A stretch of DNA of 64,000 nt from Botryobacter ruber (GTDB lineage: Bacteria; Bacteroidota; Bacteroidia; Cytophagales; Hymenobacteraceae), in the NCBI RefSeq assembly GCF_003347595.2, contig NZ_QCZK02000061.1:1-64000 (forward strand), written 5' to 3'. Both the position numbers and the translations under genes were made by a program. Numbering within the stretch: position 1 is the first letter of the stretch; the number at the start of each line of letters is the position of its first letter. The notes below the pieces were generated by a model. That model made no database searches. It was not told the DNA's origin and saw only the letters and a list, made by a program, of their open reading frames with translations. Positions 44,109-53,278 of this stretch are shown piece by piece.

Positions 44109-45461
44109 ATGACGCGAACAAACTATAAACTCCGGCACTACCTGTGCTTTTTCCTGTTAATGATAATTGCCGCCAGTTGTGGCGGAAAACAAACCCTCAG
44201 AGGCGTTTTTCAGCGCCAGTCGCCCTACGACCGTTATGTTGCTTCCTTAAAAGAGGCCAAACTGGATGAAACAGCGCTGGGCCAGGATTGGCTGAATGCA
44301 GGACAAAAGGCATTGCACGATTCCATTTCGGTAACTCTCCCATTCAAAGAAACCGGCTATTTTGCAGCTGACCGGCCCCGGGCCCTCGGCTACAAATTAG
44401 ATGCAAAAGAGGGTGAGCGTCTTGTGGTAAACCTGGAACTGCATGCAAAAGAACCTGTTCGTGTTTTCATGGACCTGTTTGAAGCACCCGCCGATGCCAC
44501 AGCTTCGCCAAAGCGGGTAGCCTATGCCGATACAGCAGCCCAGCAGTTGCAGTACGAAGTGGATGAAACGACACAACACATTCTCCGGCTGCAGCCCGAG
44601 CTGCTGCGCAGCGGCCAGTACACGGTAACCATTCAGGTGCAGCCAACCCTGGCTTTCCCGATACCAAACAAAACAAGCCGCCACATCGCCAGCATCTGGG
44701 GCGACCCGCGCGACGGTGGCGCCCGCAGGCACGAAGGCGTCGATATTTTTGCGCCACGGGGTACGCCGGTAGTAGCTGCCACGGCGGGCGTGGTTACACG
44801 GGTAAGCACCACGCCGCGCGGCGGTAACGTAATCTGGCTCTCAGACCTGAGCCGCCGGCAAAGCCTGTATTACGCCCACCTCGACAGCCAACTGGTAGCC
44901 CCGGGGCAGCGGGTAGCAGCAGGCGATACACTGGGGCTGGTTGGCAACACCGGAAACGCCATTACCACGGCCCCGCACCTGCACTTTGGCATTTACCGCT
45001 TCGGGCAGGGCGCCACTAATCCGTTTCCATACCTGCATCAGCCCAAGGAGTCACCCGCTCCTGTTACCATAGATGCCGCGCAGGTCGGGAACTGGGTGCG
45101 CGTGTCGGCACGGCAGGCGAATATACGGCTGCAGCCTTCCGGTAATTCCAAAGTAGCCGCAACGCTGCCCCGGCACACCCCGCTGCAGGTAACCGGCGGC
45201 TCCGGCAGCTGGTACAGGGTTCAACTGCCCGACAGTTCCGAAGCTTACATTGCATCCAGTGTGGTAGAGGCAGCTACAGAACCAGTTAAAAGCAGGAAAC
45301 TGGAAAAGACCTCCGAGCTATTGGCCGAAGCACATGCCACGGCTGCTGCAAAAGAGAAGCTGACGGCTGGCACCGATGTAACGGTGCTGGGCACCTTTAA
45401 CCAATTCGATTTTGTAAAGACAGCCACAGGTGAAACAGGCTGGATACACGCCTTCAGATAA
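44109..45461 (+). CDS. M23 (LytM) peptidase lipoprotein with SH3-like domains
   Basis: A 450-residue lipoprotein: hydrophobic segment 11-22, lipobox IAASC, C24 lipidated. A beta-rich region (about 75-180, PPC-like) precedes the LytM domain with zinc ligands H208 and D212 (HEGVD) and HLH at 290-292, all intact, so it is probably an active peptidoglycan endopeptidase. Two bacterial SH3-like repeats (about 322-385 and 395-450, VRVSARQANIRLQPS and VTVLGTFNQFDFVKT) may bind the wall. Stands alone ahead of ppx. Confidence 0.9.
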   Translation: MTRTNYKLRHYLCFFLLMIIAASCGGKQTLRGVFQRQSPYDRYVASLKEAKLDETALGQDWLNAGQKALHDSISVTLPFKETGYFAADRPRALGYKLDAKEGERLVVNLELHAKEPVRVFMDLFEAPADATASPKRVAYADTAAQQLQYEVDETTQHILRLQPELLRSGQYTVTIQVQPTLAFPIPNKTSRHIASIWGDPRDGGARRHEGVDIFAPRGTPVVAATAGVVTRVSTTPRGGNVIWLSDLSRRQSLYYAHLDSQLVAPGQRVAAGDTLGLVGNTGNAITTAPHLHFGIYRFGQGATNPFPYLHQPKESPAPVTIDAAQVGNWVRVSARQANIRLQPSGNSKVAATLPRHTPLQVTGGSGSWYRVQLPDSSEAYIASSVVEAATEPVKSRKLEKTSELLAEAHATAAAKEKLTAGTDVTVLGTFNQFDFVKTATGETGWIHAFR

Positions 45462-45525
45462 GCTTGGATCAGGATGAAAGCAGGCAATAGCGCCAATTTG
45501 AATTTCAGGGTACGCGGTTTTATGT

Positions 45526-45533
45526 TATATTTG
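45526..45533 (+). promoter_or_regulatory. Probable -7 promoter element of ppx
   Basis: TATATTTG matches the Bacteroidota TAnnTTTG element exactly, 41 bp before the ppx start codon. The nearest TTTG upstream (45497-45500) is 25 bases away, more than the usual 19-21, so the -33 element is unsure. Confidence 0.5.
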
Positions 45534-45574
45534 AATTTAAAATACCGTTTTACCCGCTGTAAACCTGAATAGAA

Positions 45575-46474
45575 TTGAAGTTAGCTGCTATTGATATTGG
45601 GTCCAACGCTGCCCGGTGCCAGATCTCCAATGTATACAACCATAACGGAAAAGTAATCTTTAAACGGCTTGAATACGTCCGGTATGCCATTCGTTTTGGC
45701 GAGGATTTCTTCAGCTCAGGCCACATCAGTGAGGTAAAGATCCAGAAGTTTATCAAGCTGCTCCACGCCTTCCAGTTGCTCATTGATGTACATGATGTAG
45801 ACCACTACATGGTATGCGCCACCTCGGCCATGCGCACCTCTAAAAATGCGCCCGAAGTGCTGGAGCGGGTGCGTAATGCCATCGGCATGGAAATACAGGT
45901 GATCGATGGTGTAACGGAAGCCGAACTGATCAACAAGGTTATCGTCAATTTCCTGGACGAGCGCAACTACCTGCACATTGATGTTGGGGGCGGCAGCACC
46001 GAGTTTAACATTTATGTGAACCGCGAAAAGATGGCCTCGCAGTCGTTTGAGCAGGGCTCCATCCGGCACATGCACGGCGACGATTCGGTGGAACTGTGGA
46101 ATGCCATGCGCCAATGGATTGAAGAAAATACTCAAAAGTACCACCTGACGCGTGCTGTAGGTACAGGGGGAAACATCAACAAATTGTTTGACCTGGCAGG
46201 CAAAACCACCGGGCAACCCATCTATAAAAAACAGATAGAAGAAGTAGCTGAAAAAATAGCTTCCCATACCATGGAAGAGCGCCTGACGGAACTGCTCCTG
46301 AACCCGGACCGGGCCGATGTCATTCTTCCTGCTGCCGAAATCTACCTCTCGGCCATGGAGTGGGCAAACGTGGAAAGCATGATCGTACCGGCAGTAGGTT
46401 TAAAAGACGGTATGCTCCACGCCCTCTACGAACAACACCACCCCGACCGCTTTATCATTGGCCATATTGAGTAA
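45575..46474 (+). CDS. ppx: Exopolyphosphatase (Ppx/GppA family)
   Basis: A 299-residue phosphatase of the ASKHA fold, removing phosphate from polyphosphate or converting pppGpp. It starts at TTG 45575, the only possible start, since a stop lies three codons upstream in frame and the first motif (AAIDIGSNAARC) begins at residue 4. DVGGGSTEF is the second phosphate-binding loop, and TEAEL carries the likely catalytic Glu. It is the short two-domain form lacking the HD extension of E. coli Ppx. Convergent with ppk. Confidence 0.92.
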   Translation: MKLAAIDIGSNAARCQISNVYNHNGKVIFKRLEYVRYAIRFGEDFFSSGHISEVKIQKFIKLLHAFQLLIDVHDVDHYMVCATSAMRTSKNAPEVLERVRNAIGMEIQVIDGVTEAELINKVIVNFLDERNYLHIDVGGGSTEFNIYVNREKMASQSFEQGSIRHMHGDDSVELWNAMRQWIEENTQKYHLTRAVGTGGNINKLFDLAGKTTGQPIYKKQIEEVAEKIASHTMEERLTELLLNPDRADVILPAAEIYLSAMEWANVESMIVPAVGLKDGMLHALYEQHHPDRFIIGHIE

Positions 46475-46479
46475 CCCTA

Positions 46480-46563
46480 AACTGAGACTCTTTTGATTTG
46501 AATGATTGGTGAGAATCTTTTTTAAAAATCACACCAATCATTCAAATCAAAAGAGTCTCAGTT
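46480..46563. terminator. Perfect 32-bp inverted repeat between ppx and ppk
   Basis: 46480-46511 pairs with 46532-46563 over 32 bp without a mismatch; the 20-base spacer holds a TTTTTTAAAAA tract. It ends on the ppk stop codon. It can act as a terminator for both convergent genes, though the stem is far longer than an ordinary one. Confidence 0.75.
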
Positions 46564-48665
46564 CAGACAAGTTCCACCTCTTGCGGTTCGCGGCAGTTCT
46601 TGGAGAAGAACAACCGGTGCACATCCACAATATCCTCGTTTGCAGTTGGTTTCTTCTTATAATAAGTCCCGTCTTCGCGCATAATGTAGGAGTTCTGGTT
46701 GTCTAGCAGGTTGTAGTACAGGATATTGATCGCCTCCTGTTTGATATCCTCGTTCACCATCAGGAAAAGTGCCTCAATACGGCGGTCGAAGCTGCGCACC
46801 ATGATGTCGGCACTGCCGCCGTACACTTTCGGGTCGCCGTTGTTGTGGAAATAGTAGATCCGGGCATGCTCCAGGTGCTCCCCTACAATAGACTTAACCG
46901 AGATGTTATCGCTTAAGTCTTCGCGACCAGGGCGCAGGCAGCAGATGCCACGCACAATCAGTTTAATAGTCACACCAGCTTTAGAGGCCTTATACAGCTC
47001 CTCAATCGTTTCCCGGTCTTCCAGCGAATTGATCTTGATTACGATACCGCTCTTAAGGCCTTTCTTGGCATTACGCGCTTCCCACCGGATCAGCTCGATC
47101 AGCTGTGTGCGCATGCTGTTGGGCGAGGTGAGCAGTATCTTGTATTCATCCGGCCGGGAGTGCCCGGTAATAACATTAAAGAATTCCGATACATCGTGTG
47201 CATAGAGCTCATTCGTTGTCAGCAGGCTGATGTCGGTGTACATGCGGGCCGTCTGCTCGTTGTAGTTGCCGCTGCCAATGTGCACATAGCGCGTCACCTT
47301 CTCCCCTTCTTTCCGGATGATCATCAGCATTTTAGTATGCGTTTTGTACTTGCTGATGCCGTAGATAACAAAGCAACCGGCCTTCTCCAGGCGGTCCCCC
47401 TCGCGCAGGTTACGCTCCTCGTCGAAACGCGCCTTCACCTCAAACAGCACCGACACGTGCTTCCCGTTCTCCGCCGCCTTCAGCAGCGCCGCCGTTACCC
47501 GCGACTGGTCGGCCAGGCGGTAAATGGTTTGCTTAATGCCCAGCACAGAGGGGTCTTCGGCGGCACGTTCGAGCAGGTTTACCACGGGTTCCATGCTGTT
47601 GTACGGGTGGTGCAGGAGCACGTCGTGGTCTTTCAGGTACTCAAACAGGTCCACGCCATCCATCGGCATGCTGATGGGCAGCACCGAAGGATGCGGCTTG
47701 GGTCGCTTGTCGCGGAACTGGCGGTGGTTCAGTATCTGCCACAGCGCCCGCAGGTCCATCAGCGTACTGATCGTAAACACGTTGGCGTTATCGATCACCC
47801 AGCGCTCCTTGAGTATCTTCATGAGGTAATGCGAGGGGTTTCGCTCTACCTCCAGCCGCACCACGCGGCCTTTCTTGCGGGTGCGCAGCTTGGCTTTTAT
47901 TTCCTGCACAAAATCGGCGTCAATGTCGTCGCTCTCTTCCAGGGTAAAGTCGCCGTTGCGGGTAATGCGGAACAGGTTGGCCGATACGATCTCCACATTC
48001 CGGAAAAGCTTCTTTATTTTCCAGCGTACGATCTCCTCAATCGGGACAAACACGATTTTATCTTTCCGGTTGATCTCGAAAAAGCGGGCCAGGTTCTGCG
48101 GAATCTGCACAAACGTTACCCGGTCCTGCGCCTTGGCATCTTCTGTGGTCCTGGTCACCACGCCAAAAGTGAGCAGCTGGTTCATGAGCAGCGGGAACCC
48201 GTGATAGGTATCGTACACCATGGGGGTGAGCAGCGGGAAAACCGTGTTTTTAAAGTAGGTATCGGCTTTCTTCTGCTCTGCCTCCGATAATTCCTCAATT
48301 TTCAGGACATCAAAACCATGCTGTTCAAAGAGCGGCTTCAGTTCGCTGTTAAAGGTCAGGTACTGGTCGTTTACAAAACGGTGGGCATAGTCGAGCAGCT
48401 TCTTGCGGAAAGGCAGCTCCCGCAGGCCTGAATAATCGAGGCGCTCTTTGCCGTAGTCGATGTAGTTGTACAAGCTCCCTACCCGGATCATAAAAAATTC
48501 GTCGAGGTTAGAGGAGGTGATCGCCAGGAACTTAATTCGGTCGAAGAAGTTTTTGGCGGTATCGCGGGCCTGGTCCAGCACCCGGTAATTAAACCGTAGC
48601 CAGCTTAGGTCGCGGCTAATGAGTTTACTTTTCTTTATCTGGTCAGAAACCTTGTTTACAAGCAT
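46563..48665 (-). CDS. ppk1: Polyphosphate kinase
   Basis: A 700-residue PPK1, which makes polyphosphate from ATP reversibly. The N-terminal domain (LISRDLSWLRFNYRVL; SSNLDEFFMIRVG) is typical; the autophosphorylated His is H443 in KTHTK, and the second PLD-like half carries GEHLEHARIYYF. Length is as expected. It faces the exopolyphosphatase gene, an arrangement that brings synthesis and breakdown side by side. Confidence 0.96.
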   Translation of the reverse strand: MLVNKVSDQIKKSKLISRDLSWLRFNYRVLDQARDTAKNFFDRIKFLAITSSNLDEFFMIRVGSLYNYIDYGKERLDYSGLRELPFRKKLLDYAHRFVNDQYLTFNSELKPLFEQHGFDVLKIEELSEAEQKKADTYFKNTVFPLLTPMVYDTYHGFPLLMNQLLTFGVVTRTTEDAKAQDRVTFVQIPQNLARFFEINRKDKIVFVPIEEIVRWKIKKLFRNVEIVSANLFRITRNGDFTLEESDDIDADFVQEIKAKLRTRKKGRVVRLEVERNPSHYLMKILKERWVIDNANVFTISTLMDLRALWQILNHRQFRDKRPKPHPSVLPISMPMDGVDLFEYLKDHDVLLHHPYNSMEPVVNLLERAAEDPSVLGIKQTIYRLADQSRVTAALLKAAENGKHVSVLFEVKARFDEERNLREGDRLEKAGCFVIYGISKYKTHTKMLMIIRKEGEKVTRYVHIGSGNYNEQTARMYTDISLLTTNELYAHDVSEFFNVITGHSRPDEYKILLTSPNSMRTQLIELIRWEARNAKKGLKSGIVIKINSLEDRETIEELYKASKAGVTIKLIVRGICCLRPGREDLSDNISVKSIVGEHLEHARIYYFHNNGDPKVYGGSADIMVRSFDRRIEALFLMVNEDIKQEAINILYYNLLDNQNSYIMREDGTYYKKKPTANEDIVDVHRLFFSKNCREPQEVELV

Positions 48666-48890
48666 GTTTTCTGGGTTTATTCTCTGTAGCTATACGAATA
48701 TAAGTTAGCAGCGGAGCGGGTTACTACACGTGCAAAATATAATTATTAACAAATTTGCAGGTCTTTTGTGTATTTTATTTTTAAGTTCTAACTTAACTTA
48801 TCTCCTGCAAACCATTTAAACTCTAATATACAGGAATTTTAATATGGTTTTAAAGGAAGATCTGATTCTGCTGATTTATATTTCTTTTTT

Positions 48891-49352
48891 ATGAAGCTAG
48901 CTTCTAAGTCGCGGCTGCAACTTACACGGCTGTTAGTGCTGCTAAGTTTTTTCGGTTCATTTATTTCCTACTTTACGTTTACAGCAGGCCTGGGCGAAAT
49001 TTATCCGTTCTTTTTCTGGAAACTGTATACACAACCCCTCGGCAGCGCCCACTCCTACAGCGAGTACAGGATCTACTACAGAAACTATGGTGACAGTAGC
49101 TGGAAAAGACAGAGCATAGCCCCCACACCTACGTTTACACATGACGAGTATTATTATACATTTATGCACCTGATCCACAGCAAACTGAACGCTGCCCCCT
49201 CCGATACCCTGGCTTCACAAAAGCTGCTTACCTTTATCAGATATGTTGGCCCTGCTGCCGATCAGTATAAAATTGTGCAGGAGCAGTATTCCCCCAAAAA
49301 AATCCTTGAGAACCCCGCAGCCTATGACACCACTACAGTTATCCGCTTCTAA
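48891..49352 (+). CDS. Hypothetical membrane-anchored protein
   Basis: A 153-residue protein with a single N-terminal hydrophobic segment (about 12-33) and an extracytoplasmic, Tyr-rich remainder. I recognise no domain. It ends 7 bp before the HTTM-like gene and is probably its partner. The 225 bp before it, shared with ppk, are AT-rich and gene-free. Confidence 0.65.
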   Translation: MKLASKSRLQLTRLLVLLSFFGSFISYFTFTAGLGEIYPFFFWKLYTQPLGSAHSYSEYRIYYRNYGDSSWKRQSIAPTPTFTHDEYYYTFMHLIHSKLNAAPSDTLASQKLLTFIRYVGPAADQYKIVQEQYSPKKILENPAAYDTTTVIRF

Positions 49353-49359
49353 ACCGGCC

Positions 49360-50448
49360 ATGCACAAGGACAGCCGGCTGAGTGCAAGCGGAGGCTATAA
49401 CGAGTACCTGCGCAGCAGCATCAACTTCTACTACGGCGAGTGTGCCTTGCGTTTACTCACGTTTGTGTGGCTGTACTGGACTTACAAGAAATACCTGATC
49501 CTGCTCGAAAGACCTGAAATCCTTTTCTCGCCGGTCAACTTTATTACCCGGGCCCTTATGCCTGCACTGCCCGCACAGGCGCTGGTCATGCTGGTGACAG
49601 GAGTAGCCATTGCCTGCAATGCCTATTTGCTCTTTTACCGCCAAAGCAGTTTACTTAAGATTTTGCTGATGTGCTGCCTGTACTGGCTAAACCTGCCGCA
49701 GTGGAGCTTTGGCTTCCTGAGCCATGTAAACCATTTTTTCCTGCTCTCGCACCTGTTCCTGGTATTTGTGAAAGTAGAAAAACCTGCGCGTAACGTACCC
49801 GACCACTACCAGCACCGTACCATCAACTGGTTTTATACAGGCATCCTGGCGACCTATACCATGGCCGGGATCTGGAAAATAGTCGCGCTGGCTTACAAGG
49901 TGCTGACATCCTCACCCGATGCACACTGGCTGCACCCCGATGCCGCCCTCTACAATGCCATTGTCAGCCACAGGATGTACGACCTGCCGTTTGCTCAGGA
50001 GCAGCTTTACCTCTCTGCACCGGTTTTCTGGCAGCTAGGCTTTTTGCTGACTCTTTACTTACAGACTTTTGCCGTGGCAGCAGCTTTCAGGCCACCTCTC
50101 CGTTTCTGGATGGCGCTTGCGCTCCTGCTGCTGCATATTATCAATTTCGTGTTATTCCAGATTTATTTTGTGGTAACCTCCCTCCTGCTCGTTGGCCTTT
50201 TTCTGCCTTACACATCTCTTTACCCCAAACCCTACCAGGAGCGCAAACATTCTTTCCGGGCAAGATTTAGCGGCAAAGGGAAGCATGCAACTTACAGGCG
50301 CACCTATGCCAACGGCGATACCGATGCTTTTGCTGGCTTTGCGGCTTACCGTGAGCGCCTGAAAGACAAGCAGTACGAACTGGCAGGTTTGCTTTACTTT
50401 CCGGGAGCAGGAACACTTGGGAAAGCACTGCTGCGGCTGAAGAAATAA
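49360..50448 (+). CDS. HTTM-like multi-pass membrane protein
   Basis: A 362-residue protein from ATG 49360; ATG 49324, overlapping the previous gene, is possible. About seven hydrophobic helices and the overall pattern (FFLLSHLFLVFV, then WFYTGILATYTMAGIWKI, then LHIINFVLFQIYF) resemble the HTTM domain related to vitamin K-dependent carboxylase, but I see no convincing catalytic His/Lys set. The cytoplasmic or periplasmic tail after 300 is basic. Pairs with the small anchored protein upstream. Function unknown. Confidence 0.65.
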   Translation: MHKDSRLSASGGYNEYLRSSINFYYGECALRLLTFVWLYWTYKKYLILLERPEILFSPVNFITRALMPALPAQALVMLVTGVAIACNAYLLFYRQSSLLKILLMCCLYWLNLPQWSFGFLSHVNHFFLLSHLFLVFVKVEKPARNVPDHYQHRTINWFYTGILATYTMAGIWKIVALAYKVLTSSPDAHWLHPDAALYNAIVSHRMYDLPFAQEQLYLSAPVFWQLGFLLTLYLQTFAVAAAFRPPLRFWMALALLLLHIINFVLFQIYFVVTSLLLVGLFLPYTSLYPKPYQERKHSFRARFSGKGKHATYRRTYANGDTDAFAGFAAYRERLKDKQYELAGLLYFPGAGTLGKALLRLKK

Positions 50449-50482
50449 TACCAACCCGTAGCAAGACACATGCAGGAAGAAC

Positions 50483-50550
50483 AGCAGCGGCTATGGTGGC
50501 AGGTGCAGTAGTATTTTTGAGTTACTGCACCTGCCACCATAGCCGCTGCT
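50483..50550. repeat. Dispersed palindromic repeat, perfect two-arm copy
   Basis: The best-preserved copy: 50483-50510 pairs with 50523-50550 over 28 bp without mismatch, with a 12-base T-rich loop. Each arm carries the core. It lies between the convergent HTTM-like and gyrB genes, next to a separate terminator. Confidence 0.9.
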
Positions 50551-50553
50551 CCT

Positions 50554-50597
50554 AAAACAGGAACAGCCGGCTTATGGGGGCCGGCTGTTCCTGTTTT
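50554..50597. terminator. Bidirectional terminator of gyrB and the HTTM-like gene
   Basis: An A-run, then a 17-bp perfect stem (50554-50570 with 50581-50597) ending in TTTT. It sits 13 bp beyond the gyrB stop and works on either strand. Confidence 0.88.
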
Positions 50598-50610
50598 AAG
50601 TACTGTCTTG

Positions 50611-52584
50611 TTACACGTCTACGCGTGCATATTTGGCGTTGCGCTCAATAAAGTCGCGGCGTGGCCCCACTTCGTCGCCCATCAGCATCGAGAACAGGTG
50701 ATCTGCTTCGGCAGCAGATTCGATCGACACCTGTTTCAGGCTTCGAACGGAAGGATCCATGGTGGTTGTCCAGAGTTGCTCCGGGTTCATCTCACCCAGA
50801 CCTTTGTAGCGCTGCACACCCACACTTTCGTCTTTGCCTTTGCCCAGTTCCTGTACTGCATCAATGCGGTCCTGCTCACTCCAACAGTAGCGCTCTTCCT
50901 TGCCTTTCTTCACCAGGTAAAGCGGCGGCAGGGCGATGTAGATATAGCCGTTCTCCACAAGCTCCTTCATATAGCGGAAGAAGAAGGTCAGGATCAGCGT
51001 CCGGATGTGGGAACCATCCACGTCGGCATCCGTCATGATGATGATCTTGTGGTAACGCAGTTTCGAGAGGTTCAGGGCTTTATCGTCTTCAGGTGTACCG
51101 AAACTTACACCCAGCGCCGTAATCATATTTTTGATCTCTTCGTTCTCGTAGATGCGATGCTCCTGCGCTTTCTCCACGTTCAGGATCTTACCGCGCAGCG
51201 GCAGAATTGCCTGGAACTTACGGTCGCGGCCCTGCTTGGCAGAACCACCGGCAGAGTCACCTTCCACCAGGTAAATTTCGCAGTTTTCAGGATCGCTGTC
51301 GGAGCAGTCGGCCAGTTTACCCGGAAGGCTGGTACCGGAAAGCACGTTTTTGCGCTGCACCATCTCACGGGCCTTGCGGGCAGCAAAACGGGCTTGCGCC
51401 GCCAGGATCACCTTCTGCACAATAATGCGGGCCTCCTTGGGATTTTCTTCCAGGTACTGGTTCAGCATTTCGCCTACGGCCGTATCTACAGCACCCGAAA
51501 CTTCGGAGTTACCCAGTTTGGTTTTGGTCTGCCCCTCAAACTGCGGCTCAGCTACTTTTACCGAAATTACCGCAGTAAGGCCTTCACGGAAATCGTCGCC
51601 CGAGATTTCTACCTTTACCTTATCCAGCATACCCGATTTCTCGGCATAAGCTTTCAGGGTACGGGTAAGGGCACGACGGAAACCGGCCACGTGCGTACCG
51701 CCTTCAATGGTATTGATATTGTTTACATACGAGAAGATGTTCTCGGTGTAAGACGTGTTATACTGGAGCGCAATCTCAACCGGCACGCCGTTTTTCTCGC
51801 TCTCAACGTGGATAGGCTCCGGAATCAGGTTCTCGCGGGTCTCGTCGAGGTAAGCCACAAACTCTTTCAGACCACCTTCCGAGAAGAAGGTATCGGAAAG
51901 CGGCTCGCCCTGCTCGTTTTTCTCGCGCAGGTCCTCCAGGTTAATCCGGATGCCTTTGTTCAGGAAAGCCAGTTCGCGCAAACGGCTGGCAATGGTGTCG
52001 TATTTATACTCGGTGGAAGTAAAAATGGAAGCATCGGGTTTAAACTGAACGGTTGTACCGGTTCTGTCGGTCTCACCAATTTCACGCACCGGGTACTGCG
52101 GCACGCCGATCTGGTAATGCTGTTCGAAAATTTTCCCGTTGCGGTGTACGGTTACGTGCAGGTCGGTAGAGAGTGCATTTACGCAGGATACGCCCACCCC
52201 ATGCAGACCACCGGATACTTTATAGGTGTCTTTGTCGAATTTACCACCGGCGTGCAGTACCGTCATTACTACTTCCAGTGCCGAACGGCCTTCTTTCTGG
52301 TGGAAATCGGTAGGAATACCGCGCCCGTTATCCGATACTGTTACAGAATTATCTTCGTTTATCGTTACCCATATTTCATCGCAATGACCGGCCAGGGCTT
52401 CGTCGATGGAGTTATCCACGACTTCCCACACCAGGTGGTGCAGGCCTTTTATGCCAATATCGCCAATATACATGGCCGGGCGCTTCCGCACAGCCTCCAG
52501 CCCTTCCAGTACCTGGATGCTATTTGCCGAATAATTATTAGCTGTTTGTTTATTTATTTGCTTGGTTTCTTCTACTTCACTCAT
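50611..52584 (-). CDS. gyrB: DNA gyrase subunit B
   Basis: A 657-residue type IIA topoisomerase ATPase subunit introducing negative supercoils with GyrA. The GHKL ATPase has EVVDNSIDEA, SDNGRGIP and GGLHGVGVSCVNAL; the TOPRIM domain has EGDSAGGSAKQGRD and the DADVDGSHI metal site; the tail ends QRYKGLGEMNPEQLW and FIERNAKYARVDV. Length and ending favour GyrB over ParE. gyrA is not in the window. Confidence 0.97.
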   Translation of the reverse strand: MSEVEETKQINKQTANNYSANSIQVLEGLEAVRKRPAMYIGDIGIKGLHHLVWEVVDNSIDEALAGHCDEIWVTINEDNSVTVSDNGRGIPTDFHQKEGRSALEVVMTVLHAGGKFDKDTYKVSGGLHGVGVSCVNALSTDLHVTVHRNGKIFEQHYQIGVPQYPVREIGETDRTGTTVQFKPDASIFTSTEYKYDTIASRLRELAFLNKGIRINLEDLREKNEQGEPLSDTFFSEGGLKEFVAYLDETRENLIPEPIHVESEKNGVPVEIALQYNTSYTENIFSYVNNINTIEGGTHVAGFRRALTRTLKAYAEKSGMLDKVKVEISGDDFREGLTAVISVKVAEPQFEGQTKTKLGNSEVSGAVDTAVGEMLNQYLEENPKEARIIVQKVILAAQARFAARKAREMVQRKNVLSGTSLPGKLADCSDSDPENCEIYLVEGDSAGGSAKQGRDRKFQAILPLRGKILNVEKAQEHRIYENEEIKNMITALGVSFGTPEDDKALNLSKLRYHKIIIMTDADVDGSHIRTLILTFFFRYMKELVENGYIYIALPPLYLVKKGKEERYCWSEQDRIDAVQELGKGKDESVGVQRYKGLGEMNPEQLWTTTMDPSVRSLKQVSIESAAEADHLFSMLMGDEVGPRRDFIERNAKYARVDV

Positions 52585-52772
52585 GTGTGTTAAAAGATAT
52601 ATTAGTAGGTAAAATTACCACTTTTATTTTGTTTAAACTATTCTTTCAGGCGCTAAGAAATGGCAGCTTTTGCGTGAACAGAACAACAACCTGCTGCAAG
52701 CCATCACGCTCTTTAAATATAACAATAATACACCAGCCTTAGTGCCTGTTCCGCAATAGTATTTGTCTTTTT

Positions 52773-52949
52773 ATGAAAAAACAAACCAGTGTTAAGTTGC
52801 TTCCATGGCAGCCTGAATTTTTGGCATCCGGAATGCGAACTGCACTTAGGTCAGCGCAGGGGAGTTTTGTTGTGGAACTGAATAAATGCTATCCGGTATT
52901 ACTTCATCAGCAAAACGGTTTGCTGGTAGAGGCAGTATCCTCCGGTTAA
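52773..52949 (+). CDS. Possible 58-residue small protein
   Basis: An uninterrupted frame from ATG 52773 to TAA 52947 (MKKQTSVKLLPWQPEF...). It has ordinary amino-acid usage but no ribosome site and no family I recognise. It is the only frame of note in 52585-53072. Treat as uncertain. Confidence 0.3.
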   Translation: MKKQTSVKLLPWQPEFLASGMRTALRSAQGSFVVELNKCYPVLLHQQNGLLVEAVSSG

Positions 52950-53072
52950 CGAATGCTCATTTTTTAATTTCGAAATCCAACAGCCGGATCAGCGCCTTCT
53001 AATGATTTTTTTTCATAAAAACAGCTTAAAATTTTAAAATGATTCAAACTTTAAAAAAAATGTTTGCCAAAT

Positions 53073-53104
53073 TTTGAAATAACATTTTTAGTGTTTTATA
53101 TTTG
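53073..53104 (+). promoter_or_regulatory. Bacteroidota-type promoter of the tRNA-like RNA
   Basis: TTTG at 53073-53076, a 20-base spacer, then TATATTTG at 53097-53104: a full match to TTTG-N19/21-TAnnTTTG. The expected start is near 53111, about 11 bases before the tRNA-like fold. Confidence 0.8.
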
Positions 53105-53121
53105 CATCATCAAAAACACAA

Positions 53122-53233
53122 TGTAGGGTGTTGAAACTGGCAGACAAGCCCTCCTATCTCGGGGGTGGAGAACATAGAATAAAGCAAGCTACTTGTCTAA
53201 CTACTCCGTGAAGGTTCGACTCCTTCCCCTACA
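53122..53233 (+). ncRNA. tRNA-like RNA with oversized variable arm
   Basis: Acceptor stem TGTAGGG/CCCTACA (53122-53128, 53227-53233) is perfect. The D arm is Leu-like (TTG, loop AAACTGGCAGA, CAA), and the T arm is canonical (GAAGG, TTCGACT, CCTTC). The anticodon stem is CCCTC/GGGGG, but the 7-base loop CTATCTC would give anticodon ATC followed by T37, not a normal decoder. The variable arm is about 44 bases with nested GGAG/CTCC and CAAG/CTTG stems, far larger than in Leu or Ser tRNAs. The discriminator base is G and CCA is not encoded. Own promoter and terminator. It may be an unusual tRNA or a tRNA mimic; it does not fit tmRNA or SelC. Confidence 0.7.
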
Positions 53234-53235
53234 GC

Positions 53236-53278
53236 AAAAAAGGCCCTTATCTGCGCGACAAGGGCCTTTTTATTTTTT
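53236..53278 (+). terminator. Terminator of the tRNA-like RNA
   Basis: AAGGCCCTT/AAGGGCCTT stem (53240-53248 with 53260-53268) followed by TTTATTTTTT, beginning directly after the tRNA-like acceptor end. Confidence 0.9.

Noticed and set aside
50608..52593. Plus-strand open frame of 661 codons opposite gyrB
   Set aside because: It is the exact shadow of gyrB, whose motifs are unmistakable.
53122..53233. tmRNA or selenocysteine tRNA
   Set aside because: Too short for tmRNA and no tag frame; no TCA anticodon, 7-bp rather than 8-bp acceptor stem, and oversized variable arm argue against SelC.
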